A stretch of 30,924 bases of DNA from JAZDKP01 sp043802925 (lineage in GTDB: Bacteria; Fibrobacterota; OXYB2-FULL-49-7; JAEUSG01), in the NCBI GenBank assembly GCA_043802925.1, contig JAZDKP010000028.1, forward strand, positions 1-30,924, read 5' to 3'. How positions within the stretch are numbered: the first letter of the stretch is position 1; every line of letters starts with the position of its first letter. The notes beneath the pieces are model-generated. The model worked only from the letters and a program-made list of their open reading frames with translations, made no database searches and was not told the origin of the DNA. Shown here in pieces: positions 9,266 through 16,344 of the stretch. The position numbers and the translations under genes are program-made.

Positions 9266-10093
9266 ATGGAATCGATTTACCACTATTCCAATTACCGCCA
9301 ATACCTTTTTGATTTCTATGCCGACAAAAAGAAAGGCGGCCAACAATTCTCTTTCAAGCTCTTTGCGAAAACCGCGGGTTTTAAGAGCAAAAGCTTTGTT
9401 TGCGACATCATCCTCGGCAGGCGCAACCTGTCAAAGAAAAGCACCCTCCAGTTGTCCGGCACCTTGGACCTCAACCACCACGAAATGGAATTCTTCGAAA
9501 CGCTCGTGTTGTTTAACCAGTCCTCATCCGCGTTTGAAAAAAAGTATTTCCAGAAAAAACTGAACCGGCTCAACATCCATGGAATAAAAATCCGCGATAC
9601 GATGATTCTCCACAAGGACCAATACGATTATTTTTCAGCCTGGCACTATTCGGCGATACGCTCGATCGTTGATATGCACGAATTCCGCGACAACTACGCC
9701 TGGCTCGCCAACAAATTAAGGCCTTCCATCCACGTTGCTCAGGCGCAAAAAGCCATTGTGTCTCTCGAAAAGCTGGGATTAATAAAACGGAGGGAGGACG
9801 GTGTTTATCGTGTCACCCATAAAAACATCGCTACGGACAAAGAAACCGACAGCACGGCCATTCAAAACTTTCACGCCTCGTGTGCATTGTTGGGGATCAA
9901 GGCGTTAAAAGAATTTCCGCGAAACCAGAGGTTTGTTTCCGGGGTGACGCTTGGGATATCCGAAACGACCTATAAGGAAATTTGCGCCAGGGTCGACGCT
10001 TTTCTGGACGAACTGATGGTCCTGGCCGAGGCGGACTGCGATGCAAGTCGGACGTACCAATTCAGCACGTTCTTTTTCCCATTCTCTGATTAG
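9266..10093 (+). CDS. TIGR02147 family protein (putative regulator)
   Basis: A 275-residue protein of the TIGR02147 (DUF4423-type) family. Characteristic text is the N-terminal IYHYSNYRQYLFDFYADKK, then FSFKLFAKTAGFKSKSFVCDIILGRRNLSKKS (helix-turn-helix-like), the central YFSAWHYSAIRSIVDMHEF, and a winged-helix-like LEKLGLIKRREDGVYRVT. The C-terminal part (SGVTLGISETTYKEICARVDAFLDELM) is the usual family tail. No member I know of has a proven function; the helix-turn-helix look suggests DNA binding. It starts directly at the conserved N-terminus without a Shine-Dalgarno. It lies 86 nt upstream of the SGNH hydrolase gene on the same strand, so it may regulate or be co-transcribed with that operon. 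A paralogue is encoded at 27566-28447. Confidence 0.88.
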   Translation: MESIYHYSNYRQYLFDFYADKKKGGQQFSFKLFAKTAGFKSKSFVCDIILGRRNLSKKSTLQLSGTLDLNHHEMEFFETLVLFNQSSSAFEKKYFQKKLNRLNIHGIKIRDTMILHKDQYDYFSAWHYSAIRSIVDMHEFRDNYAWLANKLRPSIHVAQAQKAIVSLEKLGLIKRREDGVYRVTHKNIATDKETDSTAIQNFHASCALLGIKALKEFPRNQRFVSGVTLGISETTYKEICARVDAFLDELMVLAEADCDASRTYQFSTFFFPFSD

Positions 10094-10179
10094 AAGAGGG
10101 AAATGTTATTCCCTTGTCTCCTTGTGCCGCCTGTATTTTATTTTCCCTGTAGGCAAGGGTCTCGTTTCCCCGGGGTGCC

Positions 10180-11652
10180 ATGAAACTATTTACAATCGGC
10201 GACAGCATTTCGCAGGGCTTCATGTCCGGTTCCGCGTCACGGACGCAGTACGCCTATTCCACTCTTATCGCCAAATGCATGGGGCTCTTTCCCGGCTCAC
10301 TCAAGGACAAGGATTCCAACTATTATTTCCCGGCGTGGCAGGCGCACGGCATCCCCGCGAGCATCGAGGAAATCTTTCGTGCCATCACGGAAAAGTGCGG
10401 GGCGGATATCAGCCTCACCGAATGGCCGATGGTGCTCAAGGCCGCGGCAAAAATAATCGACGAATCCGAAGACTATTATGAGCGCGGAGGCGGAGCCGCG
10501 GAAAACCAATACCCCGGCCGCATCCCCTTCTTTCACAACGTGAGCGTGCGCGACTTTACCGTGGCCGACGCCTGGGCGGTGACGCCCGATGTTTGCTGGG
10601 AAATGATTGAAAGCGCAAGGGCGTTTGAAAAAATCGACGGGCTTTTCACCGCAGCCAATGCCTTCATCTACCGGACCGCGCTCAAAGTCCTTTCGCCCAA
10701 CCTTGACTGCAGCCGCAGCCAACTTGACTGGCTGAAGTTCCATGCGCAAAAGGAAGGGGTCGACAACCTCATCCTCTTTCTGGGCGCCAACAACGCGCTC
10801 CGCACTGTAGTCACACTCACTATCAAAGAGACGCCAAACGATCCAGCGCGCAGGCCCGCTTCGCTCACGCACAAAGAGCGCGTCAAGGAAGGATGGAACC
10901 TTTGGCACCCCGCGGACTTTGAGGACGAATACCGGACGCTTTTGGACAAGGTCGAAGAAGCCATGAAGGGCAACCGGGCGCGTCTTTGGCGCGTCTTTCT
11001 GGGCACGGTGCCGCTTGTCACCGCCCTCCCGTTACTCAAGGGACTGGGCCAGGGCATGGAAATCCCGGGCAAGGGGTTCTACTTTGACAAATACACCTTT
11101 TTTCCGTTCGACGAAAAATTCGCGGACGAAAGCAAACTCCGCCTTACCCGCGACGAAGCGATCCACATCGACGACAACATCCGCGCGTACAATGCAACCA
11201 TCAAAGCACTGGCTGCTGAAAGAAACGCGGCGCTCAAACAGGCGCTCGGCCCTTTTCACGTGGTGGACATCTTCAGCAGCTTCAACCAGATTGCCTGGCA
11301 GCGGAACAACGGCAAGCCTACCTACGAATTCCCGCCCGCCTTTGCGCAGGCCTCGCCCAAGGTTGACTCCCGCTATTACCACGCGGACGTTCAGGGCCGG
11401 CTGGTACGCGGCGGCCTCTTTTCACTGGACGGCCTCCATCCCACGGCCATTGCGCAGGGCCTCCTTGCGCACGAGTTCATAAAAGTCATGGAAAAAGAGG
11501 CGATGCTCAAATTCCGATCACCGCTCGATTGGGCGGACATCTTCAAAAGCGAACCGCTCACTCAGCGCCCCATCCCGCTGATGCAGGAACTGTACCGTCA
11601 TCCCAAGCTGGCGCATTTTGCGGGCCGGCTCATCGGGTATTTCAGAAAATAG
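10180..11652 (+). CDS. SGNH/GDSL-type hydrolase, large form
   Basis: The 490-residue product begins MKLFTIGDSISQGF, the block I GDS motif with nucleophile Ser9. Block III is FLGANNALRT (Asn204 or Asn205 as oxyanion residue). Block V is SLDGLHPT, with Asp417 and His420 completing the triad. The family acts on esters of lipids or carbohydrates. This protein is about twice the usual catalytic-domain length, with a long insert (about 40-190) between blocks I and III. No signal peptide or membrane segment is seen, so it is probably cytoplasmic. The stop (TAG) is 26 nt before the DUF6765-like gene, suggesting a two-gene operon. The substrate is unknown. Confidence 0.85.
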   Translation: MKLFTIGDSISQGFMSGSASRTQYAYSTLIAKCMGLFPGSLKDKDSNYYFPAWQAHGIPASIEEIFRAITEKCGADISLTEWPMVLKAAAKIIDESEDYYERGGGAAENQYPGRIPFFHNVSVRDFTVADAWAVTPDVCWEMIESARAFEKIDGLFTAANAFIYRTALKVLSPNLDCSRSQLDWLKFHAQKEGVDNLILFLGANNALRTVVTLTIKETPNDPARRPASLTHKERVKEGWNLWHPADFEDEYRTLLDKVEEAMKGNRARLWRVFLGTVPLVTALPLLKGLGQGMEIPGKGFYFDKYTFFPFDEKFADESKLRLTRDEAIHIDDNIRAYNATIKALAAERNAALKQALGPFHVVDIFSSFNQIAWQRNNGKPTYEFPPAFAQASPKVDSRYYHADVQGRLVRGGLFSLDGLHPTAIAQGLLAHEFIKVMEKEAMLKFRSPLDWADIFKSEPLTQRPIPLMQELYRHPKLAHFAGRLIGYFRK

Positions 11653-11678
11653 GCGTTCGCGGCCTTGGTTTTTTAAAG

Positions 11679-13331
11679 ATGGTCACGGACTTTCATTTTT
11701 ACGCGGTCTACGCGCTTTGCCGGCTTGCGGGCCGCAGTTCGCGCGACGCGCGCACCATTGCCTACGCCTCGCAGTACACGGACGACGCGGACGATGGGCG
11801 GACGATTTCTTTTATTGACGGCTCTTCGTTCAACCCGGTGCTCACGGCGTACAAGTCGCTCCGGTTCGGCAATTTCAAACTCGATGTGCAGAAAAAGGTG
11901 TACATGAGCTTCCACTTTCTTCCGTGCGCGGAAGAAAGCGGGGTTCCGGATCCCCAAAACCGGGACTTCCTTGTGACGCAACCCGCCTGTGCGCTCGGCG
12001 TCAAGGTCCTTGACGCCGCACTGGCCCGTCAGAATGAAACGAGCGGCCTGCACGGACTCGGCATCGCACTCCATTCGTTTGCGGACACCTTTGCGCACCA
12101 GGGTTTTTCCGGGTTCCTGGGGCCGGAAAACGACACCGAGGCGCTGTATGTCCGGCAGCGCGGTTTCCTGGACCGTTTCTTCAACAACCTGTGGCACCGC
12201 ATCATGCGGTTCCTGATTCCTTCCATCGGCCATGGTGAGCTTTTCCTGGTTCCCGATACGCCGAACGCGGTCTACCGGTATTTTGATTTTTATCACCAGA
12301 AGGAAAAGGAACGTATCCGGAACATGCCCCGTTTCCTTGCCGCATCCCGCGTTATTTATGAAAAGCTGGATGGAAAGGGGTGGGAAAAGCACGAACACCT
12401 CTTCCGGCGCATGTTTGAAGCGGGCGGATCCATCGAGGAACGCTGCCTCCACTGGGAACGTGAAATCCGCGCGGGGCGCATGGGCTTTGCGGCCGATGAA
12501 ACGGACCAAGCGCTCCATTACAATCCGGACGAATGGAAGCAAGCGGCCATGCAGGAAAGCGCGGACGGAAGCAATCGGTTCCGGCGCGCGGGAAACTTTG
12601 ATGCAACCGACTTTGTCCGGTTCCATGAAGCCGCGCGGTTCCAGCGGAAGATTGTGCTCGCGCATGTCAAAGCCAGCGGTGTGCAGGTAAAAATCGCCCT
12701 CCTCCGCATGATCGCTTACCGGTTCACGGCATTTGTTTCGAGCCTGTTCAGCCTCAAAGGCCGGAAATCCTTTACCGCAAAGGCCTTCCGCCGCGCGCTT
12801 TTTCGTTTTTCCATCTACGGCGCGCTGTTGATTGGCGGGGAGGTCGGTTTTTACACGGTCTGCAAACTGGGCCGCGCGGTCCCGGTTGACTTTGTCAACC
12901 GCCTCTTCCATTTCCAGTGGCTGGTGGACCCGCGGCTCAACCTGGCCGCAGTCTGGCAAACGCCGGTCAAAGTGCTCTATGGCCAGGCGAGTCTCTGGAT
13001 GTTCTTTGTCTACGCCTGCATCGGGCTCTTTGGCATCGAGCCGCTCTACAAGCGCATCAAAAACCAGTGGTGGTTCCTGCGCGGGCTCGCATATATGTTC
13101 ATCATCCTCTTCTTTGAGTGCGTCACGGGCTGGGTCCTCCGCGGACTCACGGGTTACGACATCTGGTACTATGCGGACACATGGGACATCTTCAAATACA
13201 CCAGCTGGGCCATTGCCCCGCTCTGGTTCATTGTGGGGCTGTTGTCCGAAAACCTGGTGAAGTTTGTGATGAAGTACGAGGAGAAGAAGAAAGAAATCCG
13301 GAAACTCACCCCCCTTACCCCCTCTCTTTAA
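11679..13331 (+). CDS. DUF6765-like protein with polytopic C-terminal membrane region
   Basis: The start is set at ATG 11679, giving 550 residues and leaving the SGNH gene intact; longer frames would overlap it. The N-terminal half looks like DUF6765/zinc-dependent phospholipase C-like proteins: DFHFYAVYALCRLAGRS with His6, ASQYTDDADD with two Asp, FHFLPC, and the helix LHSFADTFAHQGF with His132, Asp136 and His140 as plausible metal ligands. The C-terminal half has about four membrane helices (near 375-395, 438-455, 466-486, 507-523). The end (FECVTGWVLRGLTGYDIWYY, then APLWFIVGLLSENL) recalls CmpB-like ABC permease domains (PF06541), an inference. The last residues LTPLTPSL and the stop come from the adjacent repeat. 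Function unknown; the pairing with an esterase-fold protein hints at lipid or envelope chemistry. Confidence 0.8.
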   Translation: MVTDFHFYAVYALCRLAGRSSRDARTIAYASQYTDDADDGRTISFIDGSSFNPVLTAYKSLRFGNFKLDVQKKVYMSFHFLPCAEESGVPDPQNRDFLVTQPACALGVKVLDAALARQNETSGLHGLGIALHSFADTFAHQGFSGFLGPENDTEALYVRQRGFLDRFFNNLWHRIMRFLIPSIGHGELFLVPDTPNAVYRYFDFYHQKEKERIRNMPRFLAASRVIYEKLDGKGWEKHEHLFRRMFEAGGSIEERCLHWEREIRAGRMGFAADETDQALHYNPDEWKQAAMQESADGSNRFRRAGNFDATDFVRFHEAARFQRKIVLAHVKASGVQVKIALLRMIAYRFTAFVSSLFSLKGRKSFTAKAFRRALFRFSIYGALLIGGEVGFYTVCKLGRAVPVDFVNRLFHFQWLVDPRLNLAAVWQTPVKVLYGQASLWMFFVYACIGLFGIEPLYKRIKNQWWFLRGLAYMFIILFFECVTGWVLRGLTGYDIWYYADTWDIFKYTSWAIAPLWFIVGLLSENLVKFVMKYEEKKKEIRKLTPLTPSL

Positions 13332-13343
13332 AAAGAGAGGGGG
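13305..13343. repeat. Left inverted repeat of the DUF559 unit, with internal palindrome
   Basis: CTCACCCCCCTTA (13305-13317) is followed by CCCCCTCTCTTT-AA-AAAGAGAGGGGG (13318-13343), a stem of 12 bp with a 2-nt centre. It provides the stop codon of the DUF6765-like gene. In RNA it would form a strong hairpin. Confidence 0.85.
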
Positions 13344-13400
13344 CCGTATCTGGAAAAAGAGAGGGGCGTATCTGGAAAAAGAGAGAAGGCCGTGTCTAGG
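13330..13400. repeat. Three tandem units of 22-25 nt at the left end of the DUF559 unit
   Basis: Units at 13330-13353, 13354-13375 and 13376-13400 each read AAAAAGAGAG, then a G/C stretch, then CGTATCTGG or CGTGTCTAGG. The third is the most diverged and overlaps the last codon and stop of the DUF559 gene. The units extend the right arm of the palindrome, as if one arm had been copied repeatedly. Confidence 0.75.
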
Positions 13401-13761
13401 AAGAAAAGACGGCACGGAGAGAGGCGATAACGGAATCAAGGCTGTTTAAGACATCATCGTTTGAAAAACGAATGGTACGATAGCCGTTCTGTAAAAGCCA
13501 GAAATCGCGTTCGCTGTCTTTTTCTTTTTGAAGGTCATGAATTGAACCGTCCAATTCAACGACGAGCATATGTTCCCAGCAGTAAAAGTCAGCAATAGCA
13601 AGACGAGTACCGGTTTGTGTTTTGTATTGTATCCGATGTTGCCTCTGGAACTTTTTACCATCCAGTTTACGGTTTCTTAATACCTCCCATAACGCCACCT
13701 CTGCCGGTGTCTGTTTAACACGCAACTTACGAGCCATTTCCAATGGGCGGTTTGAGGGCAT
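13396..13761 (-). CDS. DUF559 domain protein, Vsr/PD-(D/E)XK-like endonuclease
   Basis: The start at ATG 13761 gives 121 residues and excludes a long upstream extension that merely translates the repeat and the end of carA. The product is a single DUF559 domain: LEMARKLRVKQTPAEVALWEVLRNRKL, then FQRQHRIQ, the catalytic-looking IADFYCWEHMLVVELDGSIHD (Asp and Glu of a PD-(D/E)XK fold, as in Vsr nucleases), and the C-terminal NGYRTIRFSNDDVLNSLDSV. Known of the family: related in fold to the very-short-patch repair endonuclease; biological role unclear. There is no good Shine-Dalgarno; Met9 (13737) is an alternative start. It lies alone between inverted repeats and between two convergent operons. 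Confidence 0.88.
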   Translation of the reverse strand: MPSNRPLEMARKLRVKQTPAEVALWEVLRNRKLDGKKFQRQHRIQYKTQTGTRLAIADFYCWEHMLVVELDGSIHDLQKEKDSERDFWLLQNGYRTIRFSNDDVLNSLDSVIASLRAVFSS

Positions 13762-13780
13762 GTTTGTTTTAAAAAACCAG

Positions 13781-13823
13781 CCCCCCTCTCTTTTTTTAAA
13801 GAGAGGGGGGAAAGGGGGGTGAG
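13781..13823. repeat. Right inverted repeat of the DUF559 unit, with internal palindrome
   Basis: CCCCCCTCTCTTT-TTTT-AAAGAGAGGGGGG (13781-13810, stem 13 bp) is followed by AAAGGGGGGTGAG (13811-13823). Read on the other strand it matches the left repeat almost base for base. Its outer end touches the TAA of carA (13824-13826), so it could also serve to end transcription of the long nucleotide operon. Confidence 0.85.
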
Positions 13824-14933
13824 TTAAATCATCTTCACAAAATCGTCGAACAGGTAATTTGAATCGTGCGGGCCGGGAGAGGCCTCGGGGTGGTACTGCA
13901 CCGCGAAGGCCTTCAGCTTTTTGCACCGGATGCCTTCGACGGTTTTGTCGTTCAGGTTCAGGTGCGTGACGTCCACGCCTTTTCCCTTCAATGAATTCAT
14001 GTCTGAGCAGAAGCCGTGGTTCTGTGAGGTGATTTCAATGGCGTTCGTCTTCAGATTTTTGACCGGGTGGTTGGCGCCGCGGTGGCCGAACTTGAGCTTG
14101 TAGGTCTTTCCACCGAGCGCCCAGGTCAATATCTGGTGGCCCAGGCAGATGCCGAATATGGGACGTTTACCCAGAAGCTCTTTTACGGTACTGATGGCGT
14201 AGGTCACGGCCTCGGGGTCGCCCGGGCCGTTGGAAAGGAAAATGCCGTGCGGCTTTTTGGCCAGAACGTCTTTGGCTGAGGTTTGTGCAGGCATGACCGT
14301 GACGTCAAAACCGTGCGAAACGAGAAGGCGAAGAATGTTCTGCTTGATGCCAAAGTCCAGGGCCACCACGCGGTATTTTGCTTTAGGCGCCTTTTCCTGT
14401 TTTGCAGCAACGGGGTCGTAAAGGGATTTATTCCACGTGTAGGATTTCTTTGACGTGACCACGCTCGCGAGGTCACGGCCCGCCATGCCGGGATAGGTGT
14501 CGAGTTTTTCCTTGAGGGTGTTGATATCCGTGCCATCCGTGGAGAGGATTCCGGTCATGGCTCCCTTTTCACGGATATGGCGCACAAGCATGCGCGTGTC
14601 GATGCCCTCAATGCCCATGACGCCTGCTTTGGCCAGGTAGTCTGAAAGTGTTTCCGTTGAACGGTAATTGCTGGGATAGGGGCAGTTTTCCTTGACCACA
14701 AAGCCCGCGACCTGCACTTTTCCGGATTCAACATCCTGCGGATTGATGCCGTAATTGCCCTGCAGGGGATAGGTCATGGTCACAATCTGTTCGCAATAGG
14801 AGGGGTCGGTCAGGACCTCCTGGTAGCCGCAAAGGCTGGTGTTAAAGACAACCTCACCGCACTTTTGGCCTGATGCGCCGAAACTTCGGCCTTCGAACCG
14901 CGTGCCGTCTTTCAGGAGAAGAATTGCTTTCAT
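13824..14933 (-). CDS. carA: Carbamoyl-phosphate synthase small (glutaminase) subunit
   Basis: The 369-residue CarA hydrolyses glutamine and passes ammonia to CarB for carbamoyl phosphate, the precursor of pyrimidines and arginine. The N-terminal CPSase domain shows LLLKDGTRFEGRSFG, GEVVFNTSLCGYQEVLTDPSY, and MGIEGIDTRMLVRHIREKG. The class I amidotransferase domain has FLSNGPGDPE, the nucleophile Cys in GICLGHQ (about residue 262), and the His/Glu pair in YHPEASPGPHD. It is the last gene of the operon; its ATG overlaps the purF stop by 4 nt. Only one CarA is present for two CarB proteins. The DUF559 unit begins directly after its stop codon. Confidence 0.98.
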   Translation of the reverse strand: MKAILLLKDGTRFEGRSFGASGQKCGEVVFNTSLCGYQEVLTDPSYCEQIVTMTYPLQGNYGINPQDVESGKVQVAGFVVKENCPYPSNYRSTETLSDYLAKAGVMGIEGIDTRMLVRHIREKGAMTGILSTDGTDINTLKEKLDTYPGMAGRDLASVVTSKKSYTWNKSLYDPVAAKQEKAPKAKYRVVALDFGIKQNILRLLVSHGFDVTVMPAQTSAKDVLAKKPHGIFLSNGPGDPEAVTYAISTVKELLGKRPIFGICLGHQILTWALGGKTYKLKFGHRGANHPVKNLKTNAIEITSQNHGFCSDMNSLKGKGVDVTHLNLNDKTVEGIRCKKLKAFAVQYHPEASPGPHDSNYLFDDFVKMI

Positions 14934-16330
14934 AGACCCTTTTTTTCAAAAATAAGTTTGGTTGACTTCAAATTACCCAGCGGATACTTGCCGGAAAAGC
15001 AGGCGTAACAGTAGTGGTCGCATTCATCGCCCGCGCATTTCCGGAGGCCCGCAATGGAGAGGTGTCCCAGCGAATCCACGCCAAGGAAGCGCCGTGTCTG
15101 CTCAATGGTGCGGTTGCTCGCAATGAGCTCGTCGTGGCTCGGGAAGTCCATGCCGTAAAAGCAGGGGTGCTGGATGGGTGGTGAACTGACGCGCACGTGC
15201 ACCTCTTTGGCGCCGGCCGCGTAAATAAGGCTCACGAGCTGCTTCAGCGTGGTGCCGCGCACAATGGAATCCTCAACTAAAACCACACGCCGGTCACGTA
15301 GGACGCCCTTGACAGGATTGAACTTGAGCTTGACTTTGCTTTCGCGGTCGCCCTGGATCGGCGAAATAAAGGTGCGGCCCACGTAATGGTTGCGGATGAG
15401 TCCGATTTCGAACCGGAGGCCCGAGGCTTCGGCGTAACCGAGGGCGGCGGTGTTGCTGGAGTCGGGCACCGAGATGACGATGTCGGCTTTGGCCGGGTGT
15501 TCCCTGGCGAGTTGATAGCCGAGTGCGCGGCGCACCCGGTCCACGCTGTGCTTGAAGATGCGTGAATCAGGCCGTGAAAAATAGATGAACTCGAAGATGC
15601 AGTGCGCTTTTTTCTTTTCTCGGGCGTAAATAACCGAACGCAGTCCTTCGGGTCCGATGAACAGGACCTCGCCCGGTTCGATGTCGCGAACGTATGTTGC
15701 GCCGAGAATGTCGAATGCGCAGGTTTCGGAGGCCACAATGTATGCGCTACCCAGTTTGCCGAGACAGAGGGGCCGGACGCCGTGCGGGTCGCGCGCCGCA
15801 ATGAGGTGGGTCTCGGAAACAAAAACAAGCGAAAAGGCGCCTTTGGTCTGATGAAGGGCGTCGATGATTGCGTCCAGGAGTTTTTTCTTTTTTGAGCGTG
15901 CGATGAGGTGGAGAAAAACCTCGCTGTCGTTGGTGGACTGGAAGATGGAACCCTTGTCTTCCATGCCGCGGCGGAGCGAAAGCGCGTTGATGAGATTGCC
16001 GTTGTGCGCCACGGCCAGCTGTCCGCGTTTGGAGGCCATGGCAATGGGCTGTGAATTGAGCAGGCTGGATGTGCCGGTAGTCGAATAGCGGGTATGGCCG
16101 ATGCAGATGTGGCCGGAAAAGCCCTGGAGCCGGGGAAGCTTGCGCGCCATGTTGGCCACCAGGCCGATGGATTTGTAGTTCTGAACCAATTGGCCGTTGC
16201 TCACGGCCATGCCAGCGCTTTCCTGGCCCCGGTGCTGGAGCGCGTGCAAACCGAGCAGCGCAAGGCGTACGGACTCTTTTGACCCGTAGACACCGACGAT
16301 GCCGCACTCTTCGTGAAACTTGTCGGGCAT
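14930..16330 (-). CDS. purF: Amidophosphoribosyltransferase (glutamine PRPP amidotransferase)
   Basis: First enzyme of de novo purine synthesis: PRPP plus glutamine gives phosphoribosylamine. The start at ATG 16330 (466 residues) is chosen because GGAGGA lies 6 nt upstream; an ATG six codons earlier lacks one. Residues 1-8 act as a propeptide before nucleophile Cys9 (EECGIVG). Further glutaminase motifs are LQHRGQESAGM, CIGHTRYST and AHNGNL. The PRPP loop is VVLVEDSIVRGTTL. Cysteines in HCIFEFIYF, HPCFYGM and CYACFSGKYP match the [4Fe-4S] ligands of the Bacillus-type enzyme. Its stop overlaps the carA start, and the upstream PurF-like gene ends inside its leader, so the three are co-translated. 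Likely oxygen-sensitive because of the cluster. Confidence 0.97.
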   Translation of the reverse strand: MPDKFHEECGIVGVYGSKESVRLALLGLHALQHRGQESAGMAVSNGQLVQNYKSIGLVANMARKLPRLQGFSGHICIGHTRYSTTGTSSLLNSQPIAMASKRGQLAVAHNGNLINALSLRRGMEDKGSIFQSTNDSEVFLHLIARSKKKKLLDAIIDALHQTKGAFSLVFVSETHLIAARDPHGVRPLCLGKLGSAYIVASETCAFDILGATYVRDIEPGEVLFIGPEGLRSVIYAREKKKAHCIFEFIYFSRPDSRIFKHSVDRVRRALGYQLAREHPAKADIVISVPDSSNTAALGYAEASGLRFEIGLIRNHYVGRTFISPIQGDRESKVKLKFNPVKGVLRDRRVVLVEDSIVRGTTLKQLVSLIYAAGAKEVHVRVSSPPIQHPCFYGMDFPSHDELIASNRTIEQTRRFLGVDSLGHLSIAGLRKCAGDECDHYCYACFSGKYPLGNLKSTKLIFEKKGL

Positions 16331-16344
16331 GTTCCGTTCCTCCG

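Larger units (their letters stand above)
13305..13823. mobile_element. Single-gene DUF559 unit with terminal inverted repeats
   Basis: A 519-bp unit holds only the DUF559 endonuclease gene, set between two inverted copies of a composite repeat. Each copy reads, from the outside in, CTCACCCCCCTTA (or CTCACCCCCCTTT) followed by a palindrome built on CCCCCTCTCTTT. The left end merges with the last codons of the DUF6765-like gene; the right end begins at the nucleotide after the carA stop codon. There is no transposase and no obvious target duplication. DUF559 genes are often seen among such Pro/Leu-coding C-rich repeats, so mobility or repeat maintenance by the nuclease is a reasonable but unproven idea. 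Confidence 0.5.

Noticed and set aside
11673..13439. A 588-codon - strand frame opposite the DUF6765-like gene
   Set aside because: Antisense shadow; the + strand frame has membrane helices, conserved motifs and operon spacing.
13762..13926. N-terminal extension of the DUF559 protein
   Set aside because: It only translates the inverted repeat and the end of carA; the conserved domain begins after ATG 13761.
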